NCBI GenBank assembly: GCA_003600225.1
Contig: QZFT01000021.1
Coordinates: 62,001 to 126,000 of the forward strand
Origin: Pseudonocardiaceae bacterium YIM PH 21723
GTDB lineage: Bacteria; Actinomycetota; Actinomycetes; Mycobacteriales; Pseudonocardiaceae
DNA length: 64,000 bases
Reading direction: 5' to 3'
Part shown: positions 33,387 through 42,269 of the stretch, in pieces
Layout of the letters: each line of letters begins with the position of its first letter
Numbering within the stretch: the stretch's first letter is position 1
Position numbers and translations under genes: made by a program
Notes under the pieces: generated by a model
Database searches by the model: none
The model's input: only the letters and a program-made list of their open reading frames with translations
What the model was told of the DNA's origin: nothing

Positions 33387-34730
33387 TACTCGAGTACCCG
33401 GCCGGAGCGCGGTCAGGGTGATCACCATGGCGGTCAGGAACCCGAGGCCACCGAGGAGCGCGCCGGTGCGCAGGCCGGTCAGCACTCCCCCGGTGACCGC
33501 CGTACCGACCACCGCGACCCCGACCGCGCTCCCGGTCTGCCGGGCGAGGATGAACACCGCCGAGGCGATCCCGGCACGTGCGGCGGGCACGGCCTCCAGG
33601 ATCGCCGACGTCGCCGCGGGCATGGTGAACCCGATGCCGAATCCGGTGAGCATCATCGGGGCGATCAATGCCCAGTAGCTGCTCCCGGGTCCGGTCGGCA
33701 GCCAGGCGAGCAGTCCGATACCCCCGAGGAGCAGCCCGATCGCCATGGGCAGCCGCGGACCGGTGCGCGCGGCCAGCCGGCCACCCAGCGGCGAGGAGAT
33801 CATCGGCATCAACGCCATCGGCAGCATGGCCAGGCCGGTCATCATCGCGGTGAACTGCCGGATCTGCTGGAGGTACAGCGGCAGGACGAACAGCAGCCCG
33901 TAGAAGCCGAGGTTCAGCAGCAGTCCGACCGCCGCCGAGGCACGGAAGCTCGACACCGCGAAGAGGTCCAAGGGCAGCATCGGCTCCGGGCCGGTGGCCT
34001 CCAGGAACAGGAAACCGGCCAGCGCGAGGAGGAAGAGACCGAATCCGGCCAGCACCACCGGGGAGGTCCAGCCGCGTGCCCCGGCCTCGATCAGCGCCCA
34101 GGTCAACCCGGTCAGGCACAGCGCGCCGGTCAGCTGCGCCGGCACGTCCAGCCTCCTCGACCGGCCGGCGGGCGGCGGAGCCGGCACGAACCTGGCGGTC
34201 AGCAGGAGTCCGAGCAGGCCCACCGGCAGGTTGACGACGAACACCGATCGCCAGCCCAGGGTGGACACCAGCACACCGCCGAGTACCGGTCCGGCGCCCG
34301 CCGCGATCCCGGCGATCATGCCCCACACGCCGAACGCCCGCGCTCGTGCGGTCTGATCGGAATAGGCGTGACGCAGCAACGCGAGTGAGGAGGGCACCAT
34401 CGCCGCGGCGCCGATCCCCTGCACCAGCCGGGCGCCGATCAGCATGCCCGTCGACGGCGCCAGCCCACAGCCGGCCGAGGCGAGGGTGAACACCGCCAGG
34501 CCGGCCAGGAACACCACCTTCCCGCCCAGCCGGTCGTTCAGGCCGCCGCAGAACAGCAGCAGCGCGGCGAAGGTCAGCGTGTAGCCGTCGAAGACCCACT
34601 GCAACCCGGTCACCGGGGCCCGCAGGTCCGCGCCGATGGCCGGGGCCGCGACGGTGACCACGGTGACGTCCAGGATCACCAGGAAATAGCCCAGGCAGAG
34701 GGCGAACAGCGGCAGCCGGGTGACAGTCAT
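33342..34730 (-). CDS. MFS efflux transporter (DHA2-type)
   Basis: A 462-aa 14-helix drug:proton antiporter-type protein. It has LDVTVVTVAAPAIGADL near the N-terminus, the motif C-like GPVLGGVLVSTLGWRSVFVVN and GARLVQGIGAAAMVPSSLALL. ATG 34730 is divergent from an ArsR-type regulator 64 bp away, the common layout for a repressor-controlled pump. Confidence 0.88.
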   Translation of the reverse strand: MTVTRLPLFALCLGYFLVILDVTVVTVAAPAIGADLRAPVTGLQWVFDGYTLTFAALLLFCGGLNDRLGGKVVFLAGLAVFTLASAGCGLAPSTGMLIGARLVQGIGAAAMVPSSLALLRHAYSDQTARARAFGVWGMIAGIAAGAGPVLGGVLVSTLGWRSVFVVNLPVGLLGLLLTARFVPAPPPAGRSRRLDVPAQLTGALCLTGLTWALIEAGARGWTSPVVLAGFGLFLLALAGFLFLEATGPEPMLPLDLFAVSSFRASAAVGLLLNLGFYGLLFVLPLYLQQIRQFTAMMTGLAMLPMALMPMISSPLGGRLAARTGPRLPMAIGLLLGGIGLLAWLPTGPGSSYWALIAPMMLTGFGIGFTMPAATSAILEAVPAARAGIASAVFILARQTGSAVGVAVVGTAVTGGVLTGLRTGALLGGLGFLTAMVITLTALRPGTRVSGAPVQGPVGAEQQ

Positions 34731-34794
34731 GGCGCCAGTGTTCTGCGGAAACACTACGGCGATCACCGAAGTGTCCTCGTACTACCGTGGGGCC

Positions 34795-35508
34795 ATGCAC
34801 AACTCCGCGACGGAGCGGGACATCGCGCACGTGGCCGCGGCCATCGGCGATCCGTCCCGGGCCAAGGTGCTGTGCGCGCTGGCCGACGGCCGTGCGCTGC
34901 CGGCCAGCTCGCTGGCCGTGGCGGCCGGGGTGAGCGTGTCCACGATCAGCGAGCACCTGGCCAGGCTGCGCGAGGCCAAGCTGCTGACCGTCGAACACGA
35001 CGGCCGCTACCGCCACTACCGCCTGGCGAGCCCCGATGTGGCCCGGGCGCTGGAGGAGCTGGCCAGGATCGCCCGGCCGCTGCCGGTGCGATCGTTGCGC
35101 GAGGGCGTCCGCGCGCACGCGTTGTTGCGGGCCCGGTTGTGCTACGACCACCTCGCCGGGCGACTCGGGGTCGCACTGCTGTCCGCGCTGGTCGTCGACG
35201 GTGTCCTGGCCCGGGCCGCCGGCAGCTACCGGATCACCGCAACCGGCCGGGACCGGCTCGGCGCGTTCGGGGTCGATCTCGCGGAGTTCTCCCGGCGCCG
35301 GCCGGTGATCCGGTACTGCGTCGACTGGGGCGAGAACCGCCACCACCTGGCCGGTGCGCTGGGCGCGGCCATCACCCGGCGGCTGTTCACCCTGGATTGG
35401 CTGGGCAGGGGACGTGCCCGGCGGGTCGTCCGGCTCACCGAGGCGGGCGCCGCCGGTCTGCACGACACCTTCGGTCTCCCCCGCGACTGGGACACCTCGC
35501 CGTCATGA
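34795..35508 (+). CDS. ArsR-family regulator
   Basis: A 237-aa regulator. The N-terminal winged helix (about residues 1-90) has IGDPSRAKVLCALADGRALPASSLA and VSVSTISEHLARLREAKLL. The long C-terminal part is typical of ArsR-like regulators paired with MFS pumps. No obvious metal site is visible. ATG 34795; the divergent gap has an imperfect ACACT/AGTGT symmetry (34751-34774). Likely represses the adjacent transporter. The end overlaps the YigZ gene by 6 bases. Confidence 0.85.
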   Translation: MHNSATERDIAHVAAAIGDPSRAKVLCALADGRALPASSLAVAAGVSVSTISEHLARLREAKLLTVEHDGRYRHYRLASPDVARALEELARIARPLPVRSLREGVRAHALLRARLCYDHLAGRLGVALLSALVVDGVLARAAGSYRITATGRDRLGAFGVDLAEFSRRRPVIRYCVDWGENRHHLAGALGAAITRRLFTLDWLGRGRARRVVRLTEAGAAGLHDTFGLPRDWDTSPS

Positions 35509-36132
35509 GGTGGGCAGCCAGGTTTCCCCGGCGTCGGCGGTGAGCGCCTCGCCGCTGGTGAGATCGGCCAGCCAGGCCTGGAATCCGTCGGCCTGGCCGG
35601 GTGCGACGCCGACGTCGAAGTGGGCGAGGTCCTCGAACCGGGTCGCGTGCAGCAGGTAGGGCGAGGACCGGAGGTCGTTCTCGAAGCGACCGGCCCGGTC
35701 GTAGTCGACGACGACCTCCAGCAACCGCATCCGCCGGTACTCCCGCACCCCGACGGCGTCGACCGCCTCCGAGACGGCCTGGCCGTATGCCCGGATCAGA
35801 CCGCCCGCACCGAGCAGGACGCCGCCGAAGTACCGGGTCACCACCGCGACGGTGTCGGTCAGCTCCCGGCGGCGCAGCACCTCCAGCATCGGGGTGCCCG
35901 CGGTGCCGGCGGGCTCGCCGTCGTCACTGGACCGCTGGGTCCGCCCGTCGGCACCGAGCACGAACGCGTGACAGTGGTGGCCCGCCGCCGGATCCGCCTT
36001 CCGGCGGGCCATGATCACGTCCCGCGCGGCCTCCTCCGAGGTCACCGGGGCGAGCGCGCACAGGAACCGGGAACGCCGGATCTCGATCTCATGGATCCCG
36101 GCACCCGCCGCGGTCAGATAACGGTCCACCAC
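35503..36132 (-). CDS. YigZ/IMPACT-family protein
   Basis: A 209-aa protein with the UPF0029/IMPACT signature YFGGVLLGAGGLIRAYGQAV near residues 100-120 and the N-terminal SRFLCALAPVTSEEAA and HHCHAFVLG segments. IMPACT/YigZ proteins are linked to translation stress control; the bacterial function is not settled. GTG 36132 or 36129. Confidence 0.9.
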   Translation of the reverse strand: MVDRYLTAAGAGIHEIEIRRSRFLCALAPVTSEEAARDVIMARRKADPAAGHHCHAFVLGADGRTQRSSDDGEPAGTAGTPMLEVLRRRELTDTVAVVTRYFGGVLLGAGGLIRAYGQAVSEAVDAVGVREYRRMRLLEVVVDYDRAGRFENDLRSSPYLLHATRFEDLAHFDVGVAPGQADGFQAWLADLTSGEALTADAGETWLPTS

Positions 36133-36165
36133 CGGTCAAGCCTCTCAAACCCCGCAGCAGTCAGC

Positions 36166-36864
36166 TCACAGCCCGGCTTCCAGTTCCGCGAGCCGCCGGA
36201 GGTCATCCGCCGACTCCGGTCCACCGGCCCCGGTCGCCCTGGCCCGGACCAGCAATTCCCTGGCCAGCGCCGGCTCCCCCTGACGGACCGCCACGTCGGC
36301 CCGGAGTACCAGCAGGCGCACCAGCTGGACCGCGGTCGGCTGCTCGTCGGTCCGCTGCAGCGCCCGATCCAGCACCTGCACCGCCAGCTCCAGGTCCTGC
36401 TTGGAATCCGCGAACAGCGAGCCCGTGTGGATGGCCCGGTCGAACGTCCCCTTCGGCAGTGGCCGGTGCCGCTGGTCCTCGCTGATCTGCTGGGCGATGT
36501 GGATGGTGTTCCCACCGGGATCGTTCATCAGGAACTGCCGCGACCCGTAGCTCTCGTCCTTCAACGCGCCCACCCGGGGAAGTCCCTGAACGGGCACCGA
36601 CCCGAAGGCTTCCCGCAGCCCTTCGGTGAAGGCCGCGTACAGCTGGTCGACGTCATCGGTCTCGACCACACAACCATGCGTGGACGACGTCGGATCGAAC
36701 CGCGTGTCCCCGTAGAAGTTCAGCTCGATGCCACCCCGTTTCACGCTCAGGAACTGATAGGGCGTCGTCTGCCGGAACGTGATCTCGAACCCCAGTGCGG
36801 TGTAGAAGTCGGCGACCGGCTCGATCGACTGGGCCTTCAGCCCGGGAATCGTCTTCTCCGTCAT
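36166..36864 (-). CDS. VOC-fold protein fused to TPR-like helical region
   Basis: A 232-aa protein. Residues 1-130 form a glyoxalase/bleomycin-resistance (VOC) domain (VADFYTALGFEITFR, GGIELNFYGD, FLMNDPGGNTIHIAQQ). Residues 135-232 are helical, with TPR-like spacing (SKQDLELAVQVLDRALQ, LVRLLVLRADVAVRQGEPALARELL). The bleomycin-resistance-like half suggests binding of a drug or small molecule. The helical extension is unusual for this family. ATG 36864 fits; upstream starts do not. Confidence 0.8.
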   Translation of the reverse strand: MTEKTIPGLKAQSIEPVADFYTALGFEITFRQTTPYQFLSVKRGGIELNFYGDTRFDPTSSTHGCVVETDDVDQLYAAFTEGLREAFGSVPVQGLPRVGALKDESYGSRQFLMNDPGGNTIHIAQQISEDQRHRPLPKGTFDRAIHTGSLFADSKQDLELAVQVLDRALQRTDEQPTAVQLVRLLVLRADVAVRQGEPALARELLVRARATGAGGPESADDLRRLAELEAGL

Positions 36865-37034
36865 GTTCTCGAAAGTAGAGATCGATCCGCCCGGACGCCC
36901 AGGAAAGTGAGAACCCGGATCTTTCCTGGTCACCGGCGGTTCAGTGCTATCTGCGGAACTCCTTCACCGCTTCGACGGCTGGTAGGCGGTACCCGCGCCT
37001 GGGACAGTGGTGATCACCGAACACCGGGGGGCCC

Positions 37035-38654
37035 ATGTCCGAGATGACACCGGTCGACGCCGTGATCGTGGGCGCCGGCTTCGCCGGGATGTACATGCTG
37101 CACACCCTGCGCGGCGCCGGCCTGAACGCGGTCGTGCTGGAGGCCGGCGACGGGGTGGGCGGTACCTGGTACTGGAACCGCTACCCCGGCGCACGTGTGG
37201 ACATCGAGTGCCACGACTACTCGTACTCCTTCAGCGAGGACCTCCAGCAGGAGTGGGAGTGGACCGAGCGCTACCCGGCCCAGCCCGAGATCCTCCGCTA
37301 CCTCGACCACGTCGCCGATCGCTTCGACCTGCGCCGCGACATCCGGCTGAACACCCGCGTCGCCGCCGCGCACTACGACGAGACGGCGGACCGGTGGACG
37401 GTGCGCACCGAGCGGGGTGATCGGTACCGGGCCACCTGGTGCGTGATGGCCACCGGCTGCCTGTCCTCCTCGCAGGTGCCCGCGATCGACGGCCTGGAGT
37501 CCTTCGCCGGGGACTGGCACCACACCGCGCACTGGCCGGCCGGTGGGGTGGACTTCAGCGGGAAGCGGGTCGCCGTGATCGGCACCGGATCCTCGGGCGT
37601 CCAGGCCATCCCGATCATCGCCGAGCAGGCCGACCGGCTCACCGTCTTCCAGCGCACCGCCACCTTCGCGGTTCCCGCGCTGAACCGCGAGCTCGTGCCC
37701 GGCGAGCTGGCCGGGATCAAGGAGCGCTACCCGGAGCTGCGCGAACACGCCCGGTACAGCGGGATCGGCCTGGCCCTGGCCCGCGTCGGAGAGACGAGTG
37801 CGCTGGAGGTGACCGCCGAAGAGCGGCGGAAGGTGCTCACCGCGGCATGGGAGTCGGGCACGCTGGCCGGTCTGCTGCTCAGCTTCAACGACGTGACGAC
37901 CGACCTGGCCGCCAACGATGTGGTCGCCGACTTCATCCGCGACCGGATCCACGAGACGGTCGACGACCCGGAGACCGCCGAGCTGCTGTGCCCGCGCGAC
38001 TACCCCTTCGGGACCAAGCGGGCCTGCCTGGACACCGGCTACTACGCGACCTACAACCGGGAGAACGTCCACCTGGTCGACGTGCGGACGAACCCGATCG
38101 AGCGGATCGGCCCGGGTGGCGTGGTCGCCGGCGGCACCGAGCACGAGGCCGACGTGATCGTGTTCGCCACCGGATTCGACGCCATGACCGGCAGCCTGAC
38201 CGCCATCGACGTCCGCGGCCGGAACGGACGCACCCTGCGCGACAAGTGGTCGGCCGGGCCGATCACCTACCTGGGCCTGCAGAGCGCGGGCTTCCCCAAC
38301 CTGTTCCTGGTCGCCGCGCCCGGCAGCCCGTCGGTGCTGACCAACATGGTGATGTCGATCGAGCAGCAGGTGGAGTGGATCGCCCGGTGCGTCGGCCACG
38401 CCCGGGACCGGGGCGTGGCCACGGTCGAGGCCACCGAACGGGCCGAGCAGGACTGGGTGCGGCACGTCAACGAGGTGAGCGCGACCCGGCTCTACTCGGC
38501 GGCGAACTCCTGGTACCTGGGTGCGAACGTGCCCGGCAAACCACGCGTGTTCATGCCCTACGCGGGAGGCCTCGGCCGGTACCGCGAGCGCTGCGACGCG
38601 GTCGCCGCAGCGGACTACGAGGGGTTCGTACTGACAGCGGCGAGCCACCGATGA
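37035..38654 (+). CDS. Baeyer-Villiger-type flavin monooxygenase
   Basis: A 539-aa flavoprotein. Two Rossmann motifs are present: VIVGAGFAGMYMLHTLR near residue 10 (FAD) and VAVIGTGSSGVQAIPIIAE near 180 (NADPH). The Baeyer-Villiger fingerprint is FAGDWHHTAHW near 157 (FxGxxxHxxxW). GGTWYWNRYPGARVDIE is typical of cyclohexanone/phenylacetone monooxygenases. It inserts oxygen next to a ketone to give an ester or lactone. It is coupled by ATGA to an alcohol dehydrogenase that could supply the ketone. Confidence 0.9.
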   Translation: MSEMTPVDAVIVGAGFAGMYMLHTLRGAGLNAVVLEAGDGVGGTWYWNRYPGARVDIECHDYSYSFSEDLQQEWEWTERYPAQPEILRYLDHVADRFDLRRDIRLNTRVAAAHYDETADRWTVRTERGDRYRATWCVMATGCLSSSQVPAIDGLESFAGDWHHTAHWPAGGVDFSGKRVAVIGTGSSGVQAIPIIAEQADRLTVFQRTATFAVPALNRELVPGELAGIKERYPELREHARYSGIGLALARVGETSALEVTAEERRKVLTAAWESGTLAGLLLSFNDVTTDLAANDVVADFIRDRIHETVDDPETAELLCPRDYPFGTKRACLDTGYYATYNRENVHLVDVRTNPIERIGPGGVVAGGTEHEADVIVFATGFDAMTGSLTAIDVRGRNGRTLRDKWSAGPITYLGLQSAGFPNLFLVAAPGSPSVLTNMVMSIEQQVEWIARCVGHARDRGVATVEATERAEQDWVRHVNEVSATRLYSAANSWYLGANVPGKPRVFMPYAGGLGRYRERCDAVAAADYEGFVLTAASHR

Positions 38655-39691
38655 GGGCACTCCAGTACCGCAGGGCCGGCGCGGCCCCCGAGGTCGTCGG
38701 GCTGCCCGATCCCGAACCGGGTCCCGGCCAGGTCCTGGTGCAGGTCACCGCCGCGGGCCTGTGCCACTCCGACCTCGCGCTGATGCAGCTGCCCGCGGAG
38801 CGGTTGCGGTTCCCGCTGCCGCTGACCCTGGGCCACGAGGCCGTGGGCACGGTGGCGGCGCTGGGCGCGGGGACGACCGGGGTCGCGGTGGGCGACAGCG
38901 TCGCGGTCTACGGCGCGTGGGGCTGCGGCGGCTGCCCGGCATGCGCGGCGGGCCGGGAGAACTACTGCCCGCACGCCCGCCGGCTGGGGATCCACGCGCC
39001 CGGCCTCGGCGCTCCGGGAGCCCTCGCGGAGTACCTGCTCGTCGACGCCGCACGCCACCTGGTCCCGCTGTCCGGCCTCGACCCGGTGGCCGCGGTGCCG
39101 CTGACCGACGCCGGCCTGACCTCCTATCACGCGATCCGCTGGGCGATGCCCGCGCTCGTTCCCGGATCGACCGCCGTGGTGATCGGCGTCGGCGGCCTGG
39201 GCCACGTGGCGATCCAGCTGCTGCGGGCGCTGACCCCGGCGCGGATCATCGCGCTCGACGTGAGCGCGGAGAAACTGGCCCTCGCCGAGGCGGTCGGCGC
39301 CGGGGAGGCGCTGATGTCGGACGCGTCCTCACCCCAGGGGATCCGCGACCTCACCGGCGGCCTCGGCGCCGACGTGGTCTTCGACTTCGTGGGAACACAG
39401 GCGACCGGCCGCATCACCGTCGAGTGCGCCGCCGTCGAGGCCCGGGTGCTCAATGTCGGGCTGGGCGGCGGCGCGATGGCCATGGGCTTCATGCTGGTCC
39501 CCTTCGGTATGAGCGCCTACGCGCCGTACTGGGGCACCCGTGGTGACCTCACCGAGGTGATCGCCCTGGCCCGGGCGGGCGGCCTCGATATCCGCACCGA
39601 GACCTACACCCTCGACGAGGCCCCACTGGCCTACGAACGGCTGGAAGCCGGCAAGGTCATCGGCCGCGCGGTGGTCCTGCCAGGCGGCTGA
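38651..39691 (+). CDS. Zinc-dependent alcohol dehydrogenase
   Basis: A 346-aa medium-chain dehydrogenase. Catalytic zinc residues are in GLCHSDLAL and GHEAVG; the structural zinc Cys cluster is CGGCPACAAGRENYC near residues 96-110; the NAD site is VVIGVGGLGHVAIQ near 178-190. ATGA overlap with the Baeyer-Villiger gene suggests a two-step alcohol-to-ketone-to-ester/lactone path. Confidence 0.9.
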   Translation: MRALQYRRAGAAPEVVGLPDPEPGPGQVLVQVTAAGLCHSDLALMQLPAERLRFPLPLTLGHEAVGTVAALGAGTTGVAVGDSVAVYGAWGCGGCPACAAGRENYCPHARRLGIHAPGLGAPGALAEYLLVDAARHLVPLSGLDPVAAVPLTDAGLTSYHAIRWAMPALVPGSTAVVIGVGGLGHVAIQLLRALTPARIIALDVSAEKLALAEAVGAGEALMSDASSPQGIRDLTGGLGADVVFDFVGTQATGRITVECAAVEARVLNVGLGGGAMAMGFMLVPFGMSAYAPYWGTRGDLTEVIALARAGGLDIRTETYTLDEAPLAYERLEAGKVIGRAVVLPGG

Positions 39692-39730
39692 TCGCGTATC
39701 CTTCCCAGGAATCGACTGGGGGATTTTCTG

Positions 39731-40381
39731 ATGAGAACACGTCTCTGGGTGTCCGCCGTGCTCGGCATGGTGCTGCTGGCCGGCTGCTCCGGCGGAAACG
39801 ACACCGCGCCGAAGCCGTCCACCACCACCGCCGCCGCCTCCGAGGTGGGCCAGCCGGGCGAACCCTGGCGGGATGACACCAAATCCGCGGCGGCCGAGGG
39901 CAAGGTCGGTGGTGCCGGTACGCCGTGCGCGCTGCCGGTGACCTTCGACCTGGCGAAGGCCTGGAAGCCCAAGGCGGTGGCGGCCGACACCAGTTCACCG
40001 CTGGCCGGCCTCACCAACCAGGGCGGTCTCAGCACGAGGTGCGAGATCGACGCGAAGCCCGCAGGGAACATCGGCTACCTGCGGGTCTGGGCCGGCGCTC
40101 CGGCGACGGACAAGCCCCGGCAGCTGCTGGAGAAGTTCCTGGCCGGGGAGAAGAACATCAGCGGATCGCAGTATCGCGAGGCGACCGTCGGTGGCCTGCC
40201 CGCCGCCGAGGTCAGCTACCTGAAGAAGAGCCTGGACTCGACCAAGAAGGAACGGGCCCTGCTGGTGGTCACCCCTGCCGGACCGGTGCTCCTGCACCTC
40301 GGCGGGCTGGACAGCGAGGAGCACGACGCGATGCTCCCCGCCTACTTCCTCGCCAAGCGAAGCCTGTCGGCGACGGCCTGA
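39731..40381 (+). CDS. Lipoprotein of unknown function
   Basis: A 216-aa lipoprotein. Lipobox LLAGC places Cys at residue 19, followed by a Thr/Ala-rich linker to about 45. The mature domain (CALPVTFDLAKAWKPKAV, LSTRCEIDAKPAGNIGYLRVW) resembles small actinomycete surface lipoproteins with one disulfide. A GGGGG ribosome site lies before ATG 39731. It ends two bases before the next start. Confidence 0.75.
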   Translation: MRTRLWVSAVLGMVLLAGCSGGNDTAPKPSTTTAAASEVGQPGEPWRDDTKSAAAEGKVGGAGTPCALPVTFDLAKAWKPKAVAADTSSPLAGLTNQGGLSTRCEIDAKPAGNIGYLRVWAGAPATDKPRQLLEKFLAGEKNISGSQYREATVGGLPAAEVSYLKKSLDSTKKERALLVVTPAGPVLLHLGGLDSEEHDAMLPAYFLAKRSLSATA

Positions 40382-40382
40382 C

Positions 40383-41132
40383 GTGCACGGGATCGAGGTG
40401 GTCGTCGCCCATCAGGAACGGGCGACCCTGCGCGTCGGTGACATGTTCCTGAAGATCGACGCCGATCGGGAGCGCCTCGACGCGGAGGTCGAGGCGATGG
40501 CCTTGACCCCGCTCCCGACCCCGCAGATCCGCTGGCGGCAACCGCAGGTACTCGCGCTCGCCGCGCTCCCCGGGACGGCGCTCGGCCGCCTCGGGGAGCC
40601 ATCGACCGCGTCGACGGCGGCCTGGGTCGCAGCCGGTGCCGCCGTACGGAAGTTGCACGACGCTCCGCTGCCACCGCGCCCCGGTCGCAGCCTCGACGAG
40701 ATCGTCTCGCGGCTCGACGGCGAGTGCGAGTGGCTCATCGCCAACGGTGCGCTGCCAGCCGAGGTGGTCACTCGCAACCGGGAGATCGCCGAGGCCGCGC
40801 TCCGGCCGTGGACACCGGTGTTCATCCACGGCGATCTCCAGGTCGACCACGTGTTCGTCGAGGGTGACGAGATCACCGGCGTGCTCGACTGGTCCGAGGG
40901 AGCCCGGGGTGACGCGCACTTCGACCTGGCGATCCTGACGCTCGGACATGAGGAACGCCTCGGCGAGGTCCTCGACGGGTACGGCACCGAGGTCGACCTC
41001 GACGTGATCCGGGCGTGGTGGTCACTGCGCAGCCTGGAGGCCTCCCCCTGGCTGATCCAGAACGGCTTCGACCCGTCCTCCCCCGGCTGCGAGTTCGACG
41101 TGCTTCACCGCTCCTTGCTGAGGGACTCCTGA
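40383..41132 (+). CDS. Aminoglycoside phosphotransferase-family kinase-like protein
   Basis: A 249-aa APH/choline kinase-fold protein. The catalytic loop is FIHGDLQVDHVFV near residue 145 (HGDxxxxN-type, with His in place of Asn), and the metal motif is GVLDWSEGARGD. The N-terminal ATP lobe is short. The substrate is unknown; it need not be an antibiotic. GTG 40383. The 3' end overlaps the convergent DUF1048 gene by 28 bases. Confidence 0.82.
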   Translation: MHGIEVVVAHQERATLRVGDMFLKIDADRERLDAEVEAMALTPLPTPQIRWRQPQVLALAALPGTALGRLGEPSTASTAAWVAAGAAVRKLHDAPLPPRPGRSLDEIVSRLDGECEWLIANGALPAEVVTRNREIAEAALRPWTPVFIHGDLQVDHVFVEGDEITGVLDWSEGARGDAHFDLAILTLGHEERLGEVLDGYGTEVDLDVIRAWWSLRSLEASPWLIQNGFDPSSPGCEFDVLHRSLLRDS

Positions 41133-41416
41133 TAGATGTCCGCGTAGGTGCGCGAGTCCTTCAGCAGGCCGTCGCAGAAGGCGGCGACGTCGGTGCCGGT
41201 GAGCTCCAGGACCCCCTTGTCCTCGGCCACGCCCTCCTCGAAGAAATCGACGACCCCGGAGAGCAGTGATCCGTCGGCGAGCCCGACCGGCCCGACCTTG
41301 AAGAAGTACCGCTGCATCTCCCGATAGACGATCTGGTAGTCCCGCGGCAGCGCCTTGACCCGGGCCACGTGCGCCCGCCACTGCCGCTTGCCCTCGATGA
41401 TGTCCCGGATACCCAC
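41105..41416 (-). CDS. DUF1048-family protein
   Basis: A 103-aa helical protein of the DUF1048 family (RDIIEGKRQWRAHVARVKALPRDYQIVYREMQRYFFK is the typical opening, read here in parts: GKRQWRAHVARVKALPRDY). It is followed upstream on the same strand by a PadR regulator fused to a second DUF1048 domain. Such proteins are usually encoded right after padR genes; their role is not known. Confidence 0.84.
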   Translation of the reverse strand: MGIRDIIEGKRQWRAHVARVKALPRDYQIVYREMQRYFFKVGPVGLADGSLLSGVVDFFEEGVAEDKGVLELTGTDVAAFCDGLLKDSRTYADIYQESLSKER

Positions 41417-41417
41417 G

Positions 41418-42089
41418 TCACCCTCCCAGCTTCCGTGCGACGTTCCTGTTCAGCTGCTCGCGCCACCGGTCCCGGTAGGTCCGGGCCCCAGCGCCGCCGG
41501 TCAACGCGGCGCAGAAGCCCTCGATGTCGTCCCCGAGCACCTGCGCGATGTCCTGCCCCTCGGCCGCCGACTCTTCGAGCAGTCCCAGGGCTCCGTCGAC
41601 GATCGGCACCAGGTTGCGGCCGGTGAAGGTCGAGTGGGGCTGAAGGTGAACCTTGATCTTCTCCCACGCCGCCTGATAGTCGGCCGGCAACGCGGCCGCC
41701 CGGTCTTCGAACGCCTGCCAGTCCCTGGTGAGATCGCTGCCGGTGATGGTCTCCCAGAAGTTCATTCCCCCACCCTCCTTGAGCTTGTCGATGCGCGATG
41801 AGAGGTATGCCCACTTCCGCCAGAACGTCGCGAGTTCCGCGCGTCCCGCGTCGTTGAGCGCGTAGAACTTGCGCGGTGGGCCCAGCCCGGACGGTCGCTT
41901 GGTGACCTGGACGAGCCCGTTCTTCTCCAGGCGCAGCAGGATCGTGTACACCGTCCCCTCGATGACGTCGACGAACCCGAGTTCGTTCAGCCGACGCGTG
42001 ATGGCGTACCCGTACGTCTCCTCGCTGCCGATGATCTGCAGCACGCAGCCCTCCAGGGTGCCTTTCAGCATCTCCGTCAGGTCATCCAT
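41418..42089 (-). CDS. PadR regulator fused in frame to a DUF1048 domain
   Basis: A 223-aa product. Residues 1-108 are a PadR winged helix (LEGCVLQIIGSEETYGYAI, RRLNELGFVDVIEGTVYTIL, LGPPRKFYALNDAGRAEL). From Met109 (MNFWETITGSDLTRDWQAFE) the frame continues as a complete DUF1048 domain without a stop. An internal AAGGAGGG precedes the Met109 codon (41765) by 7 bases, so the DUF1048 half may also be made separately. ATG 42089 start; three operator-like half-sites lie directly upstream, consistent with autoregulation. Confidence 0.85.
   Translation of the reverse strand: MDDLTEMLKGTLEGCVLQIIGSEETYGYAITRRLNELGFVDVIEGTVYTILLRLEKNGLVQVTKRPSGLGPPRKFYALNDAGRAELATFWRKWAYLSSRIDKLKEGGGMNFWETITGSDLTRDWQAFEDRAAALPADYQAAWEKIKVHLQPHSTFTGRNLVPIVDGALGLLEESAAEGQDIAQVLGDDIEGFCAALTGGAGARTYRDRWREQLNRNVARKLGG
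41773..41780 (-). promoter_or_regulatory. Internal Shine-Dalgarno site inside the PadR-DUF1048 fusion
   Basis: AAGGAGGG (41780 to 41773) stands 7 bases before the ATG at 41765. It would allow independent initiation of the 115-aa DUF1048 domain. Confidence 0.65.
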
Positions 42090-42103
42090 CCCGGTCCTCC
42101 GCT

Positions 42104-42153
42104 CCGGTACTCGGTAGCACCGAGTACCGGTACAACGTATCACCGAGTACCGG
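42104..42153. promoter_or_regulatory. Probable PadR operator with three half-sites
   Basis: A perfect 12-3-12 inverted repeat of ACCGAGTACCGG spans 42104-42130. A third, direct copy of ACCGAGTACCGG is at 42142-42153. The array starts 15 bp before the padR ATG, so it should cover its promoter. Confidence 0.7.
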
Positions 42154-42269
42154 AAGCCGCCAGTGGCTCCTGTAAGGGTTAGGGGGCGCCTCGCGACAGC
42201 GGGACGCCTCCCAGGCCGACGTCGCATAGCTGCCAGCCCCCGGTCCCACCGGCGAGCACGCTGGGGCAC

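Noticed and set aside
34751-34774. ACACT/AGTGT symmetry between the MFS and ArsR genes
   Set aside because: Only five bases per arm with a wide gap; too weak to list as an operator although the position is right.
40383-41132. Antibiotic resistance by aminoglycoside phosphorylation
   Set aside because: The APH fold is shared by many small-molecule kinases, the catalytic loop is not an exact match, and no resistance context is present.
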